Positions 24,075-32,948 are shown, counted from the stretch's first letter. The stretch is DNA of 64,000 nucleotides from JBGSUE01 sp041753515 (GCA_041753515.1 JBGSUE010000040.1:1-64000), one strand, 5' to 3'. Translations and numbers: made by a program. Notes: generated by a model not told the origin, from the letters alone.

Positions 24075-25103
24075 TAAAACTTCCCTGCTCTGTGCTTCAG
24101 ACTCGGGGAAGTCGCCTTTTTTGTAGCCTAAATATGCAAATGCTTTCGTCAGGTGGACCGGGACGGGATAATGGACGGCACAGCCAACACCATGATCCAA
24201 AAGATGTTTCATGAGCTTATCTCGTTTCTTTGTGCGTACAACATAAAGATGATGACTGGATTTGGAGGAAGGTGAAAGGTGAAAGGTAAAAGGTGAAAGG
24301 TCTCCGATATTTGATAATTCCCGGTCATAAAACGAAGCAATTTCCTTCCGTCGTCTATTCCATGCATCCAGATGCCGGAGCTTGATGGAAAGAATTGCCG
24401 CCTGCAGTTCATCCAACCGTGAGACGCCTGATACAACTTCACTTTGGTATCGTGCTTTCTCCCCGTACTGCCGCAGCATTTTTACGCGGCCGGCTAATGA
24501 GGATGAATCCGTCACGATCATTCCCCCGTCCCCCATGGCTCCCAGATTTTTTGACGGATAAAAACTGAAAATTGCCGCGTCTCCCAGTGTCCCAACTTTT
24601 TTCCCCTCAATCACTGCTCCATGCGCCTGTGCGGCATCCTCTAGTAGATATATCTTTCTTTTCGCATTATTGAGTATATTTTGTAGACCGATAATATCTG
24701 CCGGATTGCCATACAGGTGTACCGGAATCACGGCTTTTGTCTTTTCCGTCACACGCTTCGCCAGATCATCGGCAGACATGTTTCCGTCCGGTCCGCAATC
24801 TGCCAACCGTATTGCAGCACCGGAAAGAGCTACCCCAAACGCATTGGGGTATGCATTGGCAGGGATGACAACCTCATCACCAGGCATAAGTCCGAACGCT
24901 TTCAGTACCAACGTGAGGGCATCCGTCCCGCTGGCCACCCCTATTGCATGATAGCTGCCCAGATAATCGGCAAACTCATCTTCAAACATTTTCACTCGTG
25001 GCCCCAATGTAAAGTACCCATTCTCCATGACCGTATGGACTGCGGATTTCAACTCTGTTTCGATACTTTTATACTGTCTGGTTAATTCAAATATTGGAAT
25101 CAT
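23997..25103 (-). CDS. DegT/DnrJ/EryC1-family PLP aminotransferase
   Basis: 368 aa. GVASGTDALTL (55-65) binds the phosphate of PLP, D156 lies in LLEDAAQAHGA, and K185 in SFYPSKNLGAMGDGG is the Schiff-base lysine. This form (FYPSKNLG) is typical of enzymes acting on 3- or 4-keto sugars bound to nucleotides. An insert reading LSPFTFHLSPSS (about 275-286) is encoded by an AAGGTGA heptamer repeat and has no counterpart in the family. A REP-like repeat lies directly upstream. Its 3' end overlaps the PIN toxin gene by 78 bp. Confidence 0.93.
   Translation of the reverse strand: MIPIFELTRQYKSIETELKSAVHTVMENGYFTLGPRVKMFEDEFADYLGSYHAIGVASGTDALTLVLKAFGLMPGDEVVIPANAYPNAFGVALSGAAIRLADCGPDGNMSADDLAKRVTEKTKAVIPVHLYGNPADIIGLQNILNNAKRKIYLLEDAAQAHGAVIEGKKVGTLGDAAIFSFYPSKNLGAMGDGGMIVTDSSSLAGRVKMLRQYGEKARYQSEVVSGVSRLDELQAAILSIKLRHLDAWNRRRKEIASFYDRELSNIGDLSPFTFHLSPSSKSSHHLYVVRTKKRDKLMKHLLDHGVGCAVHYPVPVHLTKAFAYLGYKKGDFPESEAQSREVLSLPLFPELTDSETETVVKTVRKFFQ
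24269..24303. repeat. Heptamer tandem repeat inside a DegT gene
   Basis: Five units of AAGGTGA or close variants on the plus strand. It encodes the FTFHLSP-type insert in frame. Confidence 0.8.
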
Positions 25104-25110
25104 AATGGTC

Positions 25111-25172
25111 TGTCATTCTGAACAAAGTGAAGAATCTATTCACTAGATCCTTCGCTCACGCTCAGGATGACA
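25111..25172. repeat. REP-like repeat, TCTGA type
   Basis: Starts TGTCATTCTGAAC and ends CAGGATGACA. The stop codon of the broken GT2 gene lies inside it. Confidence 0.78.
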
Positions 25173-25875
25173 AACGGTACAGTATCATATCAATAATCGT
25201 CGGAATGATGGTTCTAAGGCTTCCTCCCCCCGCCCCTTCCTCATCGGTCCGGGCTTTGTGGGCAATCGTTGTTTCCGCCACACGAAAACCGGCACGGACC
25301 GCATCGATAATCATCTCCGCATCCACAAATGCGGAACGGGTTGAAAGATCAATCGAATCAATGACTTGTTTTTTTACGAGCCGGATGGAATTGACGTCAT
25401 GAATACTGATCCCGTAGAAGAATTTAAGAAGTGTATTGTAAATTTTCGACTGCCGCAAACGCGTTTCCGGATCCCTGCGGTTCACCCGCCAGCCGATAAT
25501 CAAATCTGCATCACCTACAAGTTGTGCCAATGTTTGCAGTTCTTTGGGGTCCAGCTGTCCGTCACCGGGAACGGTAAACAGCCACTCATACCGTCAGGTT
25601 TTATAGAGTTCCTGTATGGTTCCCCCATACCCCTGATTCACCGTATGGGTTAAAACAGTAAGTTGTGGGTATTTCTTTAAAAGATTATTCAATACATCGC
25701 CCGTTCCGTCACGGCTTGCATCATTTATCACCATGATTTCGTATGTCCTGGTAATTTTTTTGGCAATAGTATCTGCTTTTAAAATTACTGATGCAACAGT
25801 CTCTTCATCATTGTATGCAGGTATGAGGATTGATACGGACGGAAAACGCATAGGATATTTTCCATATGATATCAT
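25162..25875 (-). pseudogene. GT2 glycosyltransferase interrupted by one in-frame TGA
   Basis: The two open frames 25875-25594 and 25593-25162 are in the same phase, separated only by a TGA at 25594-25596. Read through, they give a complete DPM1-like GT2 of about 237 aa: VSILIPAYNDEETV, IMVINDASRDGTG, NQGYGGTIQELYKT, stop, RYEWLFTVPGDGQLDP (DxD-equivalent), then GWRVNRRDPETRLRQSKIYN and the family C-terminus. Only one base change (for example GGA or CGA to TGA) would explain it. Other genes here end in TGA, so genome-wide recoding is unlikely. It may be a recent nonsense mutation, a sequence error or readthrough. Confidence 0.85.
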
Positions 25876-25908
25876 GCTGATGATATATGTGCATGTAACA
25901 AGAAATTA

Positions 25909-25993
25909 TGTCATTCTGATCCGCCAGTTGGCGGAGAAGAATCTAGTTTAAAAAATTAGATCCTTCACTCGCCTTCGGCGGTTCAGGATGACA
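25909..25993. repeat. REP-like repeat, TCTGA type
   Basis: Starts TGTCATTCTGATCCGCC and ends TTCAGGATGACA, with two inner inverted pairs. It lies directly before the next GT-C gene. Confidence 0.78.
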
Positions 25994-25995
25994 CA

Positions 25996-27552
25996 ATGAA
26001 TGTAATTATGAGATTAACGAAAAATTTTATTCTTTTCTTTTTTATCGCCCAGATATACATATTCCTCTCCAATTATCATCTTCTGATTCTTGCGTCCCAT
26101 ACGCCGCAAGGCGCCAGATTTACGTGGAACCATATTGCCTACTGGTCCATGGACCACAATGTCTACCTGTCTGTCATCAATCAGGGAGCGCGCGGTGAGT
26201 GGCTCATGCGGGATGCGTACACCGCAGAGCCCACACATCCGACGTTTTTCTATTTCTTCTATATACTTCTCGGGAAAATAAGCGGTGCCCTCAACATCCT
26301 GCCTGATACCGCGTATCTGTGGGCTAAACTTATCGGCGTTGAATTTTTTGTCCTGTCTCTGTACTTTCTCAGTAAAAAAATACTGGGAAAGAATGGCATA
26401 TGGGCTTCACTTCTTGCACTGTCCATAAGCGCCCTGCCGGTCCTCAACTGGGATACCCGCTACTACCATGAATTCTGGCCCTGGTGGGCCCGCTTTGATG
26501 CAATCCTGCGTCTGGACAACATGCCCCACTACCTCTGGAGCTGGGGACTATTATGCCTCTTTGCCGCCACCTGGTTTTCATATATGAAAGGAAAAAAAAC
26601 TTATCTTCTTGTGCTATCTTCTATCTTCTCCCTTCTATCCTCTATGTTCCTCCCCTCGTCCGCCATCCCCATCATCGCGGGTCTGGGCGTCCTGTGGCTG
26701 CTATCCAAAAAACACCGCACCGGCACAGCTTTTTTTGTAGCAGCAATCGTCGCCATTCCGCTCCTATTAACCTACCGGGAAAAATTCAACGGTTTTCCAT
26801 GGACTGAGTGGTACCTATTTGAACTTGACACATGGAACCGCCAGGCAACCCATTTCAATATCGAATTTTTGCTTTCAGCCGGATTATTACCAATCCTGGC
26901 ATTGGTCGGCATACGGAAAAATAATCCTTCCTCCATTTTTCTGGCAGTGTGGGCTTTCCTACCCTTTTTTCTTCTCCCTTTCTCCTCACTCCTGGGGCTC
27001 TCCAAATACCGCCTGGCATCAACCGGCGTCTTTATCCCATTCGCGCTTTTAAGCATTCAGGCTATTCAATATTTCAAAAAAACCGGTGTTTTGCTGATAT
27101 GCATCTCTATTGCTTTTTCAATCATCACATCACTTTACATTTTCACCAATCTCAACCGCACCGCCCAAGAATACCCTGTTTACGCAAACGTGTATATTCC
27201 AAAAGAAATGATGGATATTTTTTCATATCTCAATACGAATGCAGACGCCACCGATGTGATTGTGAGTGACTGGGTCAGCGGTAACCTATTCCCTGTTTTT
27301 ACACCCGTTACGGCATTCACAGGCCACCCTGTCCACACAAGAAACTTTTTCGATAAAACCGCATGGTATGGATCATTGTACCGGGGAGAACTGACACAAA
27401 AAGACGCGGAAACAAAGCTTGGGGAATACCGGATTACATATATTCTTCACGGACCTGCGGAAAAGAGAATCGGTGTATCGCTGTCAGCATATACGTTCCT
27501 GAAAAAAGTGTATGTGATGGGAGACTATAAATTATACAAAGTAGAATTATGA
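25996..27552 (+). CDS. GT-C-like membrane protein, 'YTxEP' paralogue family
   Basis: 518 aa; starts at 25996 or at the ATG 12 nt later. About eleven membrane segments. The first outer loop reads WSMDHNVYLSVINQGARGEWLMRDAYTAEP and is followed by LLGKISGAL. Three complete paralogues here share most of this pattern (starts at 33035, 36006 and 60013) and the one from 61711 shares parts of it. The soluble C-terminal domain (about 410-518) contains DVIVSDWVSGNLFPVFTPVTAFTGHPVHTRNF and ITYILHGPAEKR. The Asp in the first loop may be catalytic, as in other GT-C enzymes (inference). It shares a 4-nt overlap with a GT2 gene that could supply its lipid-linked donor. Confidence 0.75.
   Translation: MNVIMRLTKNFILFFFIAQIYIFLSNYHLLILASHTPQGARFTWNHIAYWSMDHNVYLSVINQGARGEWLMRDAYTAEPTHPTFFYFFYILLGKISGALNILPDTAYLWAKLIGVEFFVLSLYFLSKKILGKNGIWASLLALSISALPVLNWDTRYYHEFWPWWARFDAILRLDNMPHYLWSWGLLCLFAATWFSYMKGKKTYLLVLSSIFSLLSSMFLPSSAIPIIAGLGVLWLLSKKHRTGTAFFVAAIVAIPLLLTYREKFNGFPWTEWYLFELDTWNRQATHFNIEFLLSAGLLPILALVGIRKNNPSSIFLAVWAFLPFFLLPFSSLLGLSKYRLASTGVFIPFALLSIQAIQYFKKTGVLLICISIAFSIITSLYIFTNLNRTAQEYPVYANVYIPKEMMDIFSYLNTNADATDVIVSDWVSGNLFPVFTPVTAFTGHPVHTRNFFDKTAWYGSLYRGELTQKDAETKLGEYRITYILHGPAEKRIGVSLSAYTFLKKVYVMGDYKLYKVEL
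26614..26648. repeat. Heptamer tandem repeat inside a GT-C gene
   Basis: CTATCTT twice, then the variants CTCCCTT, CTATCCT and CTATGTT. It encodes a hydrophobic Ser/Leu-rich helix segment without breaking the frame. Confidence 0.65.
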
Positions 27553-28265
27553 AAACGACCGTCATTTTACCGGCACACAATGAAGAAGAGGTCATCGGCA
27601 AGATGGTTACTATGATCAATTCGCTTTTCGATACATGGGTATCCCAGTTAATTGTCGTTGACGATTGTTCAAGCGACAAAACAGCGCTCATAGTGAAAAA
27701 ACTGCAAAAAAAGGACAATCGCATAGTGCTCATCCAAAGAAATCCTCCAGGAGGTGTCGGGCTTGCACTGCGGGAAGGACTCAAACATGTAGCAAAATCG
27801 TCTGACTGGATACTGACGCTTGATGCGGATTTTACCCGCAATATTCCTGATCTTTATGAATTTTTTGCCAGTACGAAAGGTGTCGATGGATTGATAGGAT
27901 CACGATATATGATGCCAAACTCTCTTGTGAGATACCCGTTTTTCAAAAAAGTTTTCAACAGGCTGTTCCACCTTGCGGTCCGCATTATTTTCGGCGTCAC
28001 AAATCATGACCTGACGAACAATTTCAAACTGTATAAAAAATCTATGTACCTGAAGCTCCCGCTGTCTGAAAACAGCTATGCCATAAATGCCGAAACCGGA
28101 CTGTATCCCATTCTCATGGGATATAAAATAAAGGAACTTCCCGTCACCTGGTACGCGAGAACTCATGATGAAGGGATTTCAAAATTCAAGCTTCTGTCAT
28201 TCGGTCCCGCGTACGGACGGGTCATCCTCAATGCATTCAGGCTTTTTCGACAACGACGAGGATAA
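27549..28265 (+). CDS. GT2 glycosyltransferase, polyprenyl-phosphate sugar synthase-like
   Basis: 238 aa. TVILPAHNEEEVIG, LIVVDDCSSDKT, GGVGLALREGLKH and the DxD segment ILTLDADFTRN make up the GT-A core. IIFGVTNHDLTNNFKLYKKSMYLKLPL and YAINAETGLYPILMGYKIKELPV complete the DPM1-like C-terminal half. No membrane helices. It starts inside the stop of the preceding GT-C gene (ATGA), so donor synthase and transferase are probably made together. Its last 29 bp overlap the convergent methyltransferase gene. Confidence 0.92.
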   Translation: MKTTVILPAHNEEEVIGKMVTMINSLFDTWVSQLIVVDDCSSDKTALIVKKLQKKDNRIVLIQRNPPGGVGLALREGLKHVAKSSDWILTLDADFTRNIPDLYEFFASTKGVDGLIGSRYMMPNSLVRYPFFKKVFNRLFHLAVRIIFGVTNHDLTNNFKLYKKSMYLKLPLSENSYAINAETGLYPILMGYKIKELPVTWYARTHDEGISKFKLLSFGPAYGRVILNAFRLFRQRRG

Positions 28266-28938
28266 AGGGGCAGAAAATATCCCGTATCCCGGGTATTTTT
28301 TCAACAACACTGTGTAGCTTCGTAACAAACGGATATCTGTTAATGATTTCCGGAGGAAAAAAACCGAATTTCTTCACGATCTTCACGCGCATACCTGCAT
28401 CTGTACACCCGGCCAAAAATCGCCCTATATAACTCGTATATGTCCCTTTTTCAATTTCCCACGTCATATCGCGCCTCAGAAGTATGGCTAAGAGGTGCCA
28501 GGGACTGATGGGATTATTTTCCACAAATATCATCCTGCCTCCTTTTTTCAAATGTTTGGATACATTTCGTGCAACCGACTCGACAAAGTCCGGAACATGA
28601 TGAAGTATAAAAAAACCGACCACACTATCAAACATGCTCTTTTTTTGCATCTGAATTCGTGTGAGGTCAAGTACTGATGCCTGTATATTATTACCTTGAA
28701 TCTTTTTTTTTAGTGAATCAATTTCATTCTCCGATATATCAGTCGCGAGCACTGTTTGGACATGATGGGATAGCTCAAACGTAAACCTTCCCTGCCCTGC
28801 CCCGACTTCCAGAATAGCATCTTGTTTTGATATCCACTGCTGAATAATACCAACAATAAATCGCGCATAGGGTTTATTACTTTCAGCTTTCAGATATTCT
28901 GGATCTACCGAGTTGTAAAAATTTTTCTGAGTACTCAT
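28237..28938 (-). CDS. SAM-dependent class I methyltransferase
   Basis: 233 aa. Motif I is AILEVGAGQGRFTFELS, motif II LATDISENEIDSLKKK, and motif IV FDSVVGFFILHHVPDFVE, as in UbiE/Methyltransf_11 enzymes. The C-terminal part (about 150-233) is hydrophobic, with PEIINRYPFVTKLHSVVEKIPGIRDIFCPFILVVVEKA typical of lipid or glycolipid methyltransferases. It starts 5 nt after the SGNH-hydrolase gene, and the two likely form an operon with the upstream epimerase. Probable target is a sugar or lipid in the surface glycan pathway (inference). Confidence 0.88.
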   Translation of the reverse strand: MSTQKNFYNSVDPEYLKAESNKPYARFIVGIIQQWISKQDAILEVGAGQGRFTFELSHHVQTVLATDISENEIDSLKKKIQGNNIQASVLDLTRIQMQKKSMFDSVVGFFILHHVPDFVESVARNVSKHLKKGGRMIFVENNPISPWHLLAILLRRDMTWEIEKGTYTSYIGRFLAGCTDAGMRVKIVKKFGFFPPEIINRYPFVTKLHSVVEKIPGIRDIFCPFILVVVEKA

Positions 28939-28943
28939 GACAA

Positions 28944-30062
28944 TCAGATAGTGAGAAGATTTTCCTGAATAATTTTTTCTGCCCAGGATTGAGCTGTCAT
29001 ATCCAACCCTTTTTCCGTAAAATGAAATTCATCTACGTGAATCGTATAATCATCATGCGGCAGGAGAGACTGCAGATCAAGATAATTAATCCCTTGAGCG
29101 GCATAATCCTCCCGTACTAACCGATCAAATTCCAATACCATATCATGCGGTTTCGTCCAATGCGGTATGCTTGCGGCAAACGCACACCAGTACTCACGGC
29201 ACACCCCCCTCATGAGCCGGATATTGCGCAGGTACAATGGAAGACCGCGGGACACAACCTTATCCGTAACGGTTGGTGACTGCTGCCATACCTGATCCGG
29301 CAAGTACCCTGCCAGATGAAACGTCCGGTCGATTGCCGACGATGTAAATGTCAGAAAATACGACCGGAACGCCCAGTCTGGTAGTGATAAGGCAAGTGAC
29401 CGGATGCGTGGATCAAACGGACGCACGTAATTGGAATAGTCCGGCAGGATATTGCCCGTATACATGGAAAACCAGAGATCGTTGACCCCGTCGTAACTTA
29501 TGACCAGATCCGGATGAAACTGGATGCCATACATCTCAAGGATGCCGAGAGACGTCTGCGCAATACCGGCATCGAGAGCAAGATTAATCACCTCGACTGA
29601 ATACCCGCTGTTTTTGTAGTATTCGTTCAATTTTTTCTCCAAAAGTGCCGGCCAGGTTGTATCATTGGTCGGTCCGTCCCAGGTTGTGGAACCGCCCAGT
29701 GTCACGATCCGCTTTACGTTTGCCTGTTTTTCATATGGCCTCTCGGGAGTACGGAATCCCAGACTGTTGTTCGTATACGTATACGTTACCGTTTTCCCAA
29801 TAGCCTTTTTATAGACTGTGAGTATTCGTGAATCGAATGGCACAGTCATGAACGGCAGGAACGGATGATCCGTAAACCGCCTGCGGTCTGCCATCGCCCG
29901 CTCTCCCGTCAAAAACGACGGCAGATAGGAATTCATGTCAATCTGCTTCACTTTCACATATATCCGTGATGCAATTTCACCGATCACAAACGTCAGAACT
30001 GGAAGATAAATCAATACGAATACTAGTCTGAAAACAAAACGCTTGATTCTGAATTTATTCAT
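28944..30062 (-). CDS. Membrane-anchored SGNH/GDSL hydrolase
   Basis: 372 aa. An N-terminal helix (about 10-32) acts as signal anchor, so the enzyme faces outward. The SGNH blocks are visible: Ser125 in IVTLGGSTTWDG, a Gly/Asn-type block around INLALDAGIAQTS, the Asn of ISYDGVNDLWFS, and the C-terminal Asp-x-x-His in VDEFHFTEKG. Such enzymes add or remove O-acyl groups on cell-wall or surface sugars, as in AlgJ/AlgX-like proteins. A TATACT box lies 14 nt before the ATG and an AT-rich repeat lies upstream. The substrate is unknown. Confidence 0.85.
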   Translation of the reverse strand: MNKFRIKRFVFRLVFVLIYLPVLTFVIGEIASRIYVKVKQIDMNSYLPSFLTGERAMADRRRFTDHPFLPFMTVPFDSRILTVYKKAIGKTVTYTYTNNSLGFRTPERPYEKQANVKRIVTLGGSTTWDGPTNDTTWPALLEKKLNEYYKNSGYSVEVINLALDAGIAQTSLGILEMYGIQFHPDLVISYDGVNDLWFSMYTGNILPDYSNYVRPFDPRIRSLALSLPDWAFRSYFLTFTSSAIDRTFHLAGYLPDQVWQQSPTVTDKVVSRGLPLYLRNIRLMRGVCREYWCAFAASIPHWTKPHDMVLEFDRLVREDYAAQGINYLDLQSLLPHDDYTIHVDEFHFTEKGLDMTAQSWAEKIIQENLLTI

Positions 30063-30091
30063 GAAATTTCCATTTCAGTATATGCATGCGA

Positions 30092-30126
30092 CAAATTCAT
30101 AATTCGTAATTCATAATTTGTAATTG
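30092..30126. repeat. AT-rich interspersed repeat (AATTCGTAATTCATAATT family)
   Basis: Contains AATTCATAATTCGTAATTC followed by ATAATTTGTAATT. It lies between the epimerase and SGNH-hydrolase genes. Confidence 0.75.
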
Positions 30127-30132
30127 AATAAA

Positions 30133-31113
30133 TTACCAGTAATGGTGCTTGTTTTTTCGGTAGAACGCAACTGTTTTTTTGAGACCATCAGCCAGACTGG
30201 TTTTAGGTTTCCATCCGGTCAGTTTCCTGATCTTTGTTATATCGCTGGCAAAGTCCCCGGGCTCCATGGCACGCCTCTCGGGCGAAAACGGCGCAAATTC
30301 CCAACTGCCCCTTCCTGCCGCCTGGATGATCATTTTCACCAGGTGCAGAAACGTATCCGGCGTGTCATCACCAATATTAATAATTTCACCATAACAGGTA
30401 TCTGTTGATGCAGTGCGCAGAATGGCATCCACCGCATCATCCACATACAAAAAATCACGTTTCAGCTTCCCGTCGCCAAATACACGGATCACCCCACCGT
30501 CCATCGCAAGACGGATAAACCAGTTCACGACACCGTACCTGTCGTGCTTCATCTGACTTCGGGGGCCATACACGTTGGTAAGCCTGAGCATCACGGATTT
30601 TATTCCATGAACATCGTTATAGACTTTTACTATCTTTTCTGCAGTCAGATTGGTAATTTCATATATCCCGCGGGGATTTGTGGGGGCATCTTCACTCACT
30701 GGAAGTTTCACTGCGTGACCGTATTGACCACGGGTGCCGGTATAGATGAGTTTGGCACCGGGCGCAACGTAACGCATCGCCTCAAGTAAAATGGCAGTCC
30801 CGCGGATATTGATATCAATATCCGGGTAAGGATTGGTCATGGAAAGGATATGGTCTGTCTGGCGGGCTAGATGGAATACAAAATCCTTGCCGCGCACGAG
30901 CTTTTTAACAGCCGCCTCATCCCTGATATCCGAAAAATCCATCTCAACCTCATCTTTGACTGGATGAAGATTGAACAAATTCCCGCCCTGGTGCGGGGTG
31001 AGATTATCCTGTATTGTCACGTGAGCACCCTGTTTCACAAGGGCAATAGCCAGATTTGATCCGATAAACCCCGCTCCACCGGTTATTAGTGCTTTTTTGT
31101 TTTTACATGTCAT
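30133..31113 (-). CDS. NAD-dependent sugar epimerase/dehydratase (extended SDR), Asn in YxxxK
   Basis: 326 aa. The Rossmann loop is ITGGAGFIGSN (10-20). The substrate region contains TGTRGQYG and LTNVYGPRSQMKHD, and FGDGKLKRDFLYVDDAVDAI is typical of UDP/dTDP-sugar epimerases. At the catalytic YxxxK position the sequence reads Y151-E-I-T-N155, so the lysine is replaced by Asn. Lys160 lies five residues later. The enzyme may be inactive, shifted in mechanism, or belong to a subgroup with this change. It overlaps the upstream Dus gene by 4 nt (ATGA), so it is transcribed with it. Confidence 0.88.
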   Translation of the reverse strand: MTCKNKKALITGGAGFIGSNLAIALVKQGAHVTIQDNLTPHQGGNLFNLHPVKDEVEMDFSDIRDEAAVKKLVRGKDFVFHLARQTDHILSMTNPYPDIDINIRGTAILLEAMRYVAPGAKLIYTGTRGQYGHAVKLPVSEDAPTNPRGIYEITNLTAEKIVKVYNDVHGIKSVMLRLTNVYGPRSQMKHDRYGVVNWFIRLAMDGGVIRVFGDGKLKRDFLYVDDAVDAILRTASTDTCYGEIINIGDDTPDTFLHLVKMIIQAAGRGSWEFAPFSPERRAMEPGDFASDITKIRKLTGWKPKTSLADGLKKTVAFYRKNKHHYW

Positions 31114-32060
31114 GTGGCTTGAATTGTAGCATATATAATCTCCAAAGCTTCGTGTGCAGTAGTGGTTTTCATCATCCTTTCACGGACACTCGTTGCATCA
31201 TGAAATCCCTTTATGTACATCTTAAAAAATTTCTTGAGTGATGCAAAGTTTTTTTTTGTACCCCAGACATCTTCAAATAGCACAATGTGTTTCTCCAGAA
31301 GCCGAAGAAGATCCTCATGAGCAATGTCCGTGCGAGAAAATGCCCAGGGGCTTTGAAAGACGCCACGGCCGATCATCACGCCATCCACACCCCACTGTTC
31401 ATGTTTTTGCCGGGCCTCTTTGGCATCGGCAATATCACCATTTCCCACGATGAGCGTTTTGACCCCCATCCGGTCCCGAATTTTAACTGCTTTTCCGATT
31501 TCATCCCAATGAGCCGGCACTTTAGACATTTCTTGAGCAGTCCTGCCGTGTACCGTCAATACATCTATATTCTGCTCCAATACAAACGAAATCCACTCAT
31601 CAGTCCGGATATCATGTATCCCTATCCTCGTCTTCACGCCCACAGGAAAATTTCCTGCAGCGCTTTTTACGGCAGAAATAATCTTTCTTGCACCATCAGG
31701 ACTGTCTATCATGGCCGCTCCACACCCGAGTTTCATCACCTCCCGGACAGGACACCCCATATTGATATCAATACCGGCAAACCCCATTCCTGCGATCTCT
31801 TTCGTGGCTTTATACATCGTATCGGGATTTTTCCCCCAAATCTGAGCAACAAGCGGTTGCTCGCTGTCCGTAAACCGCAGAGCATCGGAAACCCATCTTC
31901 TCCCGGCAGAACAGAATCCATCCGCACTCACAAATTCGGTAAACATCACATCGGGCTTGGCGCAGGAGGCAATAATTTGCCGGAATACTGTATCCGTAAC
32001 GCCATCAAGCGGTGCTAGTGCCAGAAAAGGTTTTGGGAGCTTGTGCCAAAAAGATTCCAT
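31110..32060 (-). CDS. tRNA-dihydrouridine synthase (DusB-like)
   Basis: 316 aa, full length. FMN-binding TIM barrel starting LALAPLDGVTDTVFR. The catalytic Cys103 sits in INMGCPVREVMKLGCGAAM, and DVLTVHGRTAQEMSK, IVGNGDIADA and GVMIGRGVFQSPW are family blocks. It reduces specific uridines in tRNA to dihydrouridine using NADPH. It is a housekeeping gene inside a surface-glycan region. TATACT ends 7 nt before the ATG, so its mRNA is leaderless, and the promoter overlaps that of the divergent EamA gene. Confidence 0.95.
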   Translation of the reverse strand: MESFWHKLPKPFLALAPLDGVTDTVFRQIIASCAKPDVMFTEFVSADGFCSAGRRWVSDALRFTDSEQPLVAQIWGKNPDTMYKATKEIAGMGFAGIDINMGCPVREVMKLGCGAAMIDSPDGARKIISAVKSAAGNFPVGVKTRIGIHDIRTDEWISFVLEQNIDVLTVHGRTAQEMSKVPAHWDEIGKAVKIRDRMGVKTLIVGNGDIADAKEARQKHEQWGVDGVMIGRGVFQSPWAFSRTDIAHEDLLRLLEKHIVLFEDVWGTKKNFASLKKFFKMYIKGFHDATSVRERMMKTTTAHEALEIIYATIQAT

Positions 32061-32067
32061 AGCGTAG

Positions 32068-32077
32068 AGTATAATAC
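32068..32077. promoter_or_regulatory. Bidirectional -10 element (GTATAATAC)
   Basis: Plus strand TATAAT (32070-32075) ends 6 nt before the EamA ATG at 32082. Minus strand TATACT (32073-32068) ends 7 nt before the Dus ATG at 32060. The two hexamers overlap by four bases. Confidence 0.7.
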
Positions 32078-32081
32078 ATTC

Positions 32082-32939
32082 ATGGAATTATGGTTTCTGT
32101 ATGCAGTCGGATCGGTTGTTTTTCTTGCCACATTCTCGCTTTTCACCAAAAAACTGTTCACAAGAGGGTTTGATCCGCTCCTCTACGGCGGGGCAATGCA
32201 GTTTACCGTCGGCGTCATGGCGATCCCGCTGGTATTAATCTACGGATTTTCATTTGATGTTTCTTTCAAAACCGTGACAATTCTTCTGGTGAGCGGCTTT
32301 GTCTACGCTGCCGCCGCATCGCTCAACTATTACGGTCTGTCAAAAACTGAGCTTTCCCGCGCTGCCATCCTCACCTCAACTGCCGCAATCTGGGGCATGG
32401 TCTCGGGATTCGTATTTTTGGGTGAACCGTTCACCTCCCAAAAAATTCTTGCCATCGTCTGCATTATTTCGGCCATTCTGCTGATCGAAGGAAAAAACAA
32501 CAACCTGAAGTTCGCAAAATATGATCTCTTTATCCTCGCCTCGGCTATTTTTTATGCCGTTGGTGCGTCTCTTGATAATATTCTGGTCAGTCACTCCGAT
32601 CCGTTTTCCTATCTTATGGTCTCATTCCTGACGGCAGGCACCACAATGCTTCTCATGCATTCACGCCATAATGCGGCTATAGTCCGATCCACGGCCAGAC
32701 AAAAGGATTTTATAAAAATGCTCATGCTCAATTCATTTTTTATCCTTTTATCGTATGCCATGATTTTTTCGGCGTATGAAGCGGACGGTGAAGTATCTGA
32801 AGTGTATGCCATCGAACAACTTGAAACCGTACTGACAGCTTTTCTGGGTATACTCATCCTGAGAGAATTCACACGTCTGCCGTACAAACTCATTGCAGCA
32901 ATGCTTGCATTCGCCGGACTCATGATGCTCAAAAAGTAA
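32082..32939 (+). CDS. EamA/DMT-superfamily transporter
   Basis: 285 aa from the ATG at 32082; the frame is open further upstream, but TATAAT ends 6 nt before this start. Ten membrane helices in two five-helix repeats. The end of the first contains SLNYYGLSKTELSRAAILTSTAAIWGMVSGFVFLGEPFTSQKI, and the second ends EVYAIEQLETVLTAFLGILILREFTR. This is the usual EamA pattern, with the conserved region before the fourth helix of each half. DMT exporters move metabolites or drugs, and some act on lipid-linked sugars. The latter would fit the context but is only inferred. Confidence 0.88.
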   Translation: MELWFLYAVGSVVFLATFSLFTKKLFTRGFDPLLYGGAMQFTVGVMAIPLVLIYGFSFDVSFKTVTILLVSGFVYAAAASLNYYGLSKTELSRAAILTSTAAIWGMVSGFVFLGEPFTSQKILAIVCIISAILLIEGKNNNLKFAKYDLFILASAIFYAVGASLDNILVSHSDPFSYLMVSFLTAGTTMLLMHSRHNAAIVRSTARQKDFIKMLMLNSFFILLSYAMIFSAYEADGEVSEVYAIEQLETVLTAFLGILILREFTRLPYKLIAAMLAFAGLMMLKK

Positions 32940-32948
32940 CTAAATCTC

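Noticed and set aside
25594..25596. Genome-wide TGA recoding (Gly)
   Set aside because: Several genes here end in TGA with coupled ATGA starts of the next gene, which would not be kept if TGA were a sense codon.
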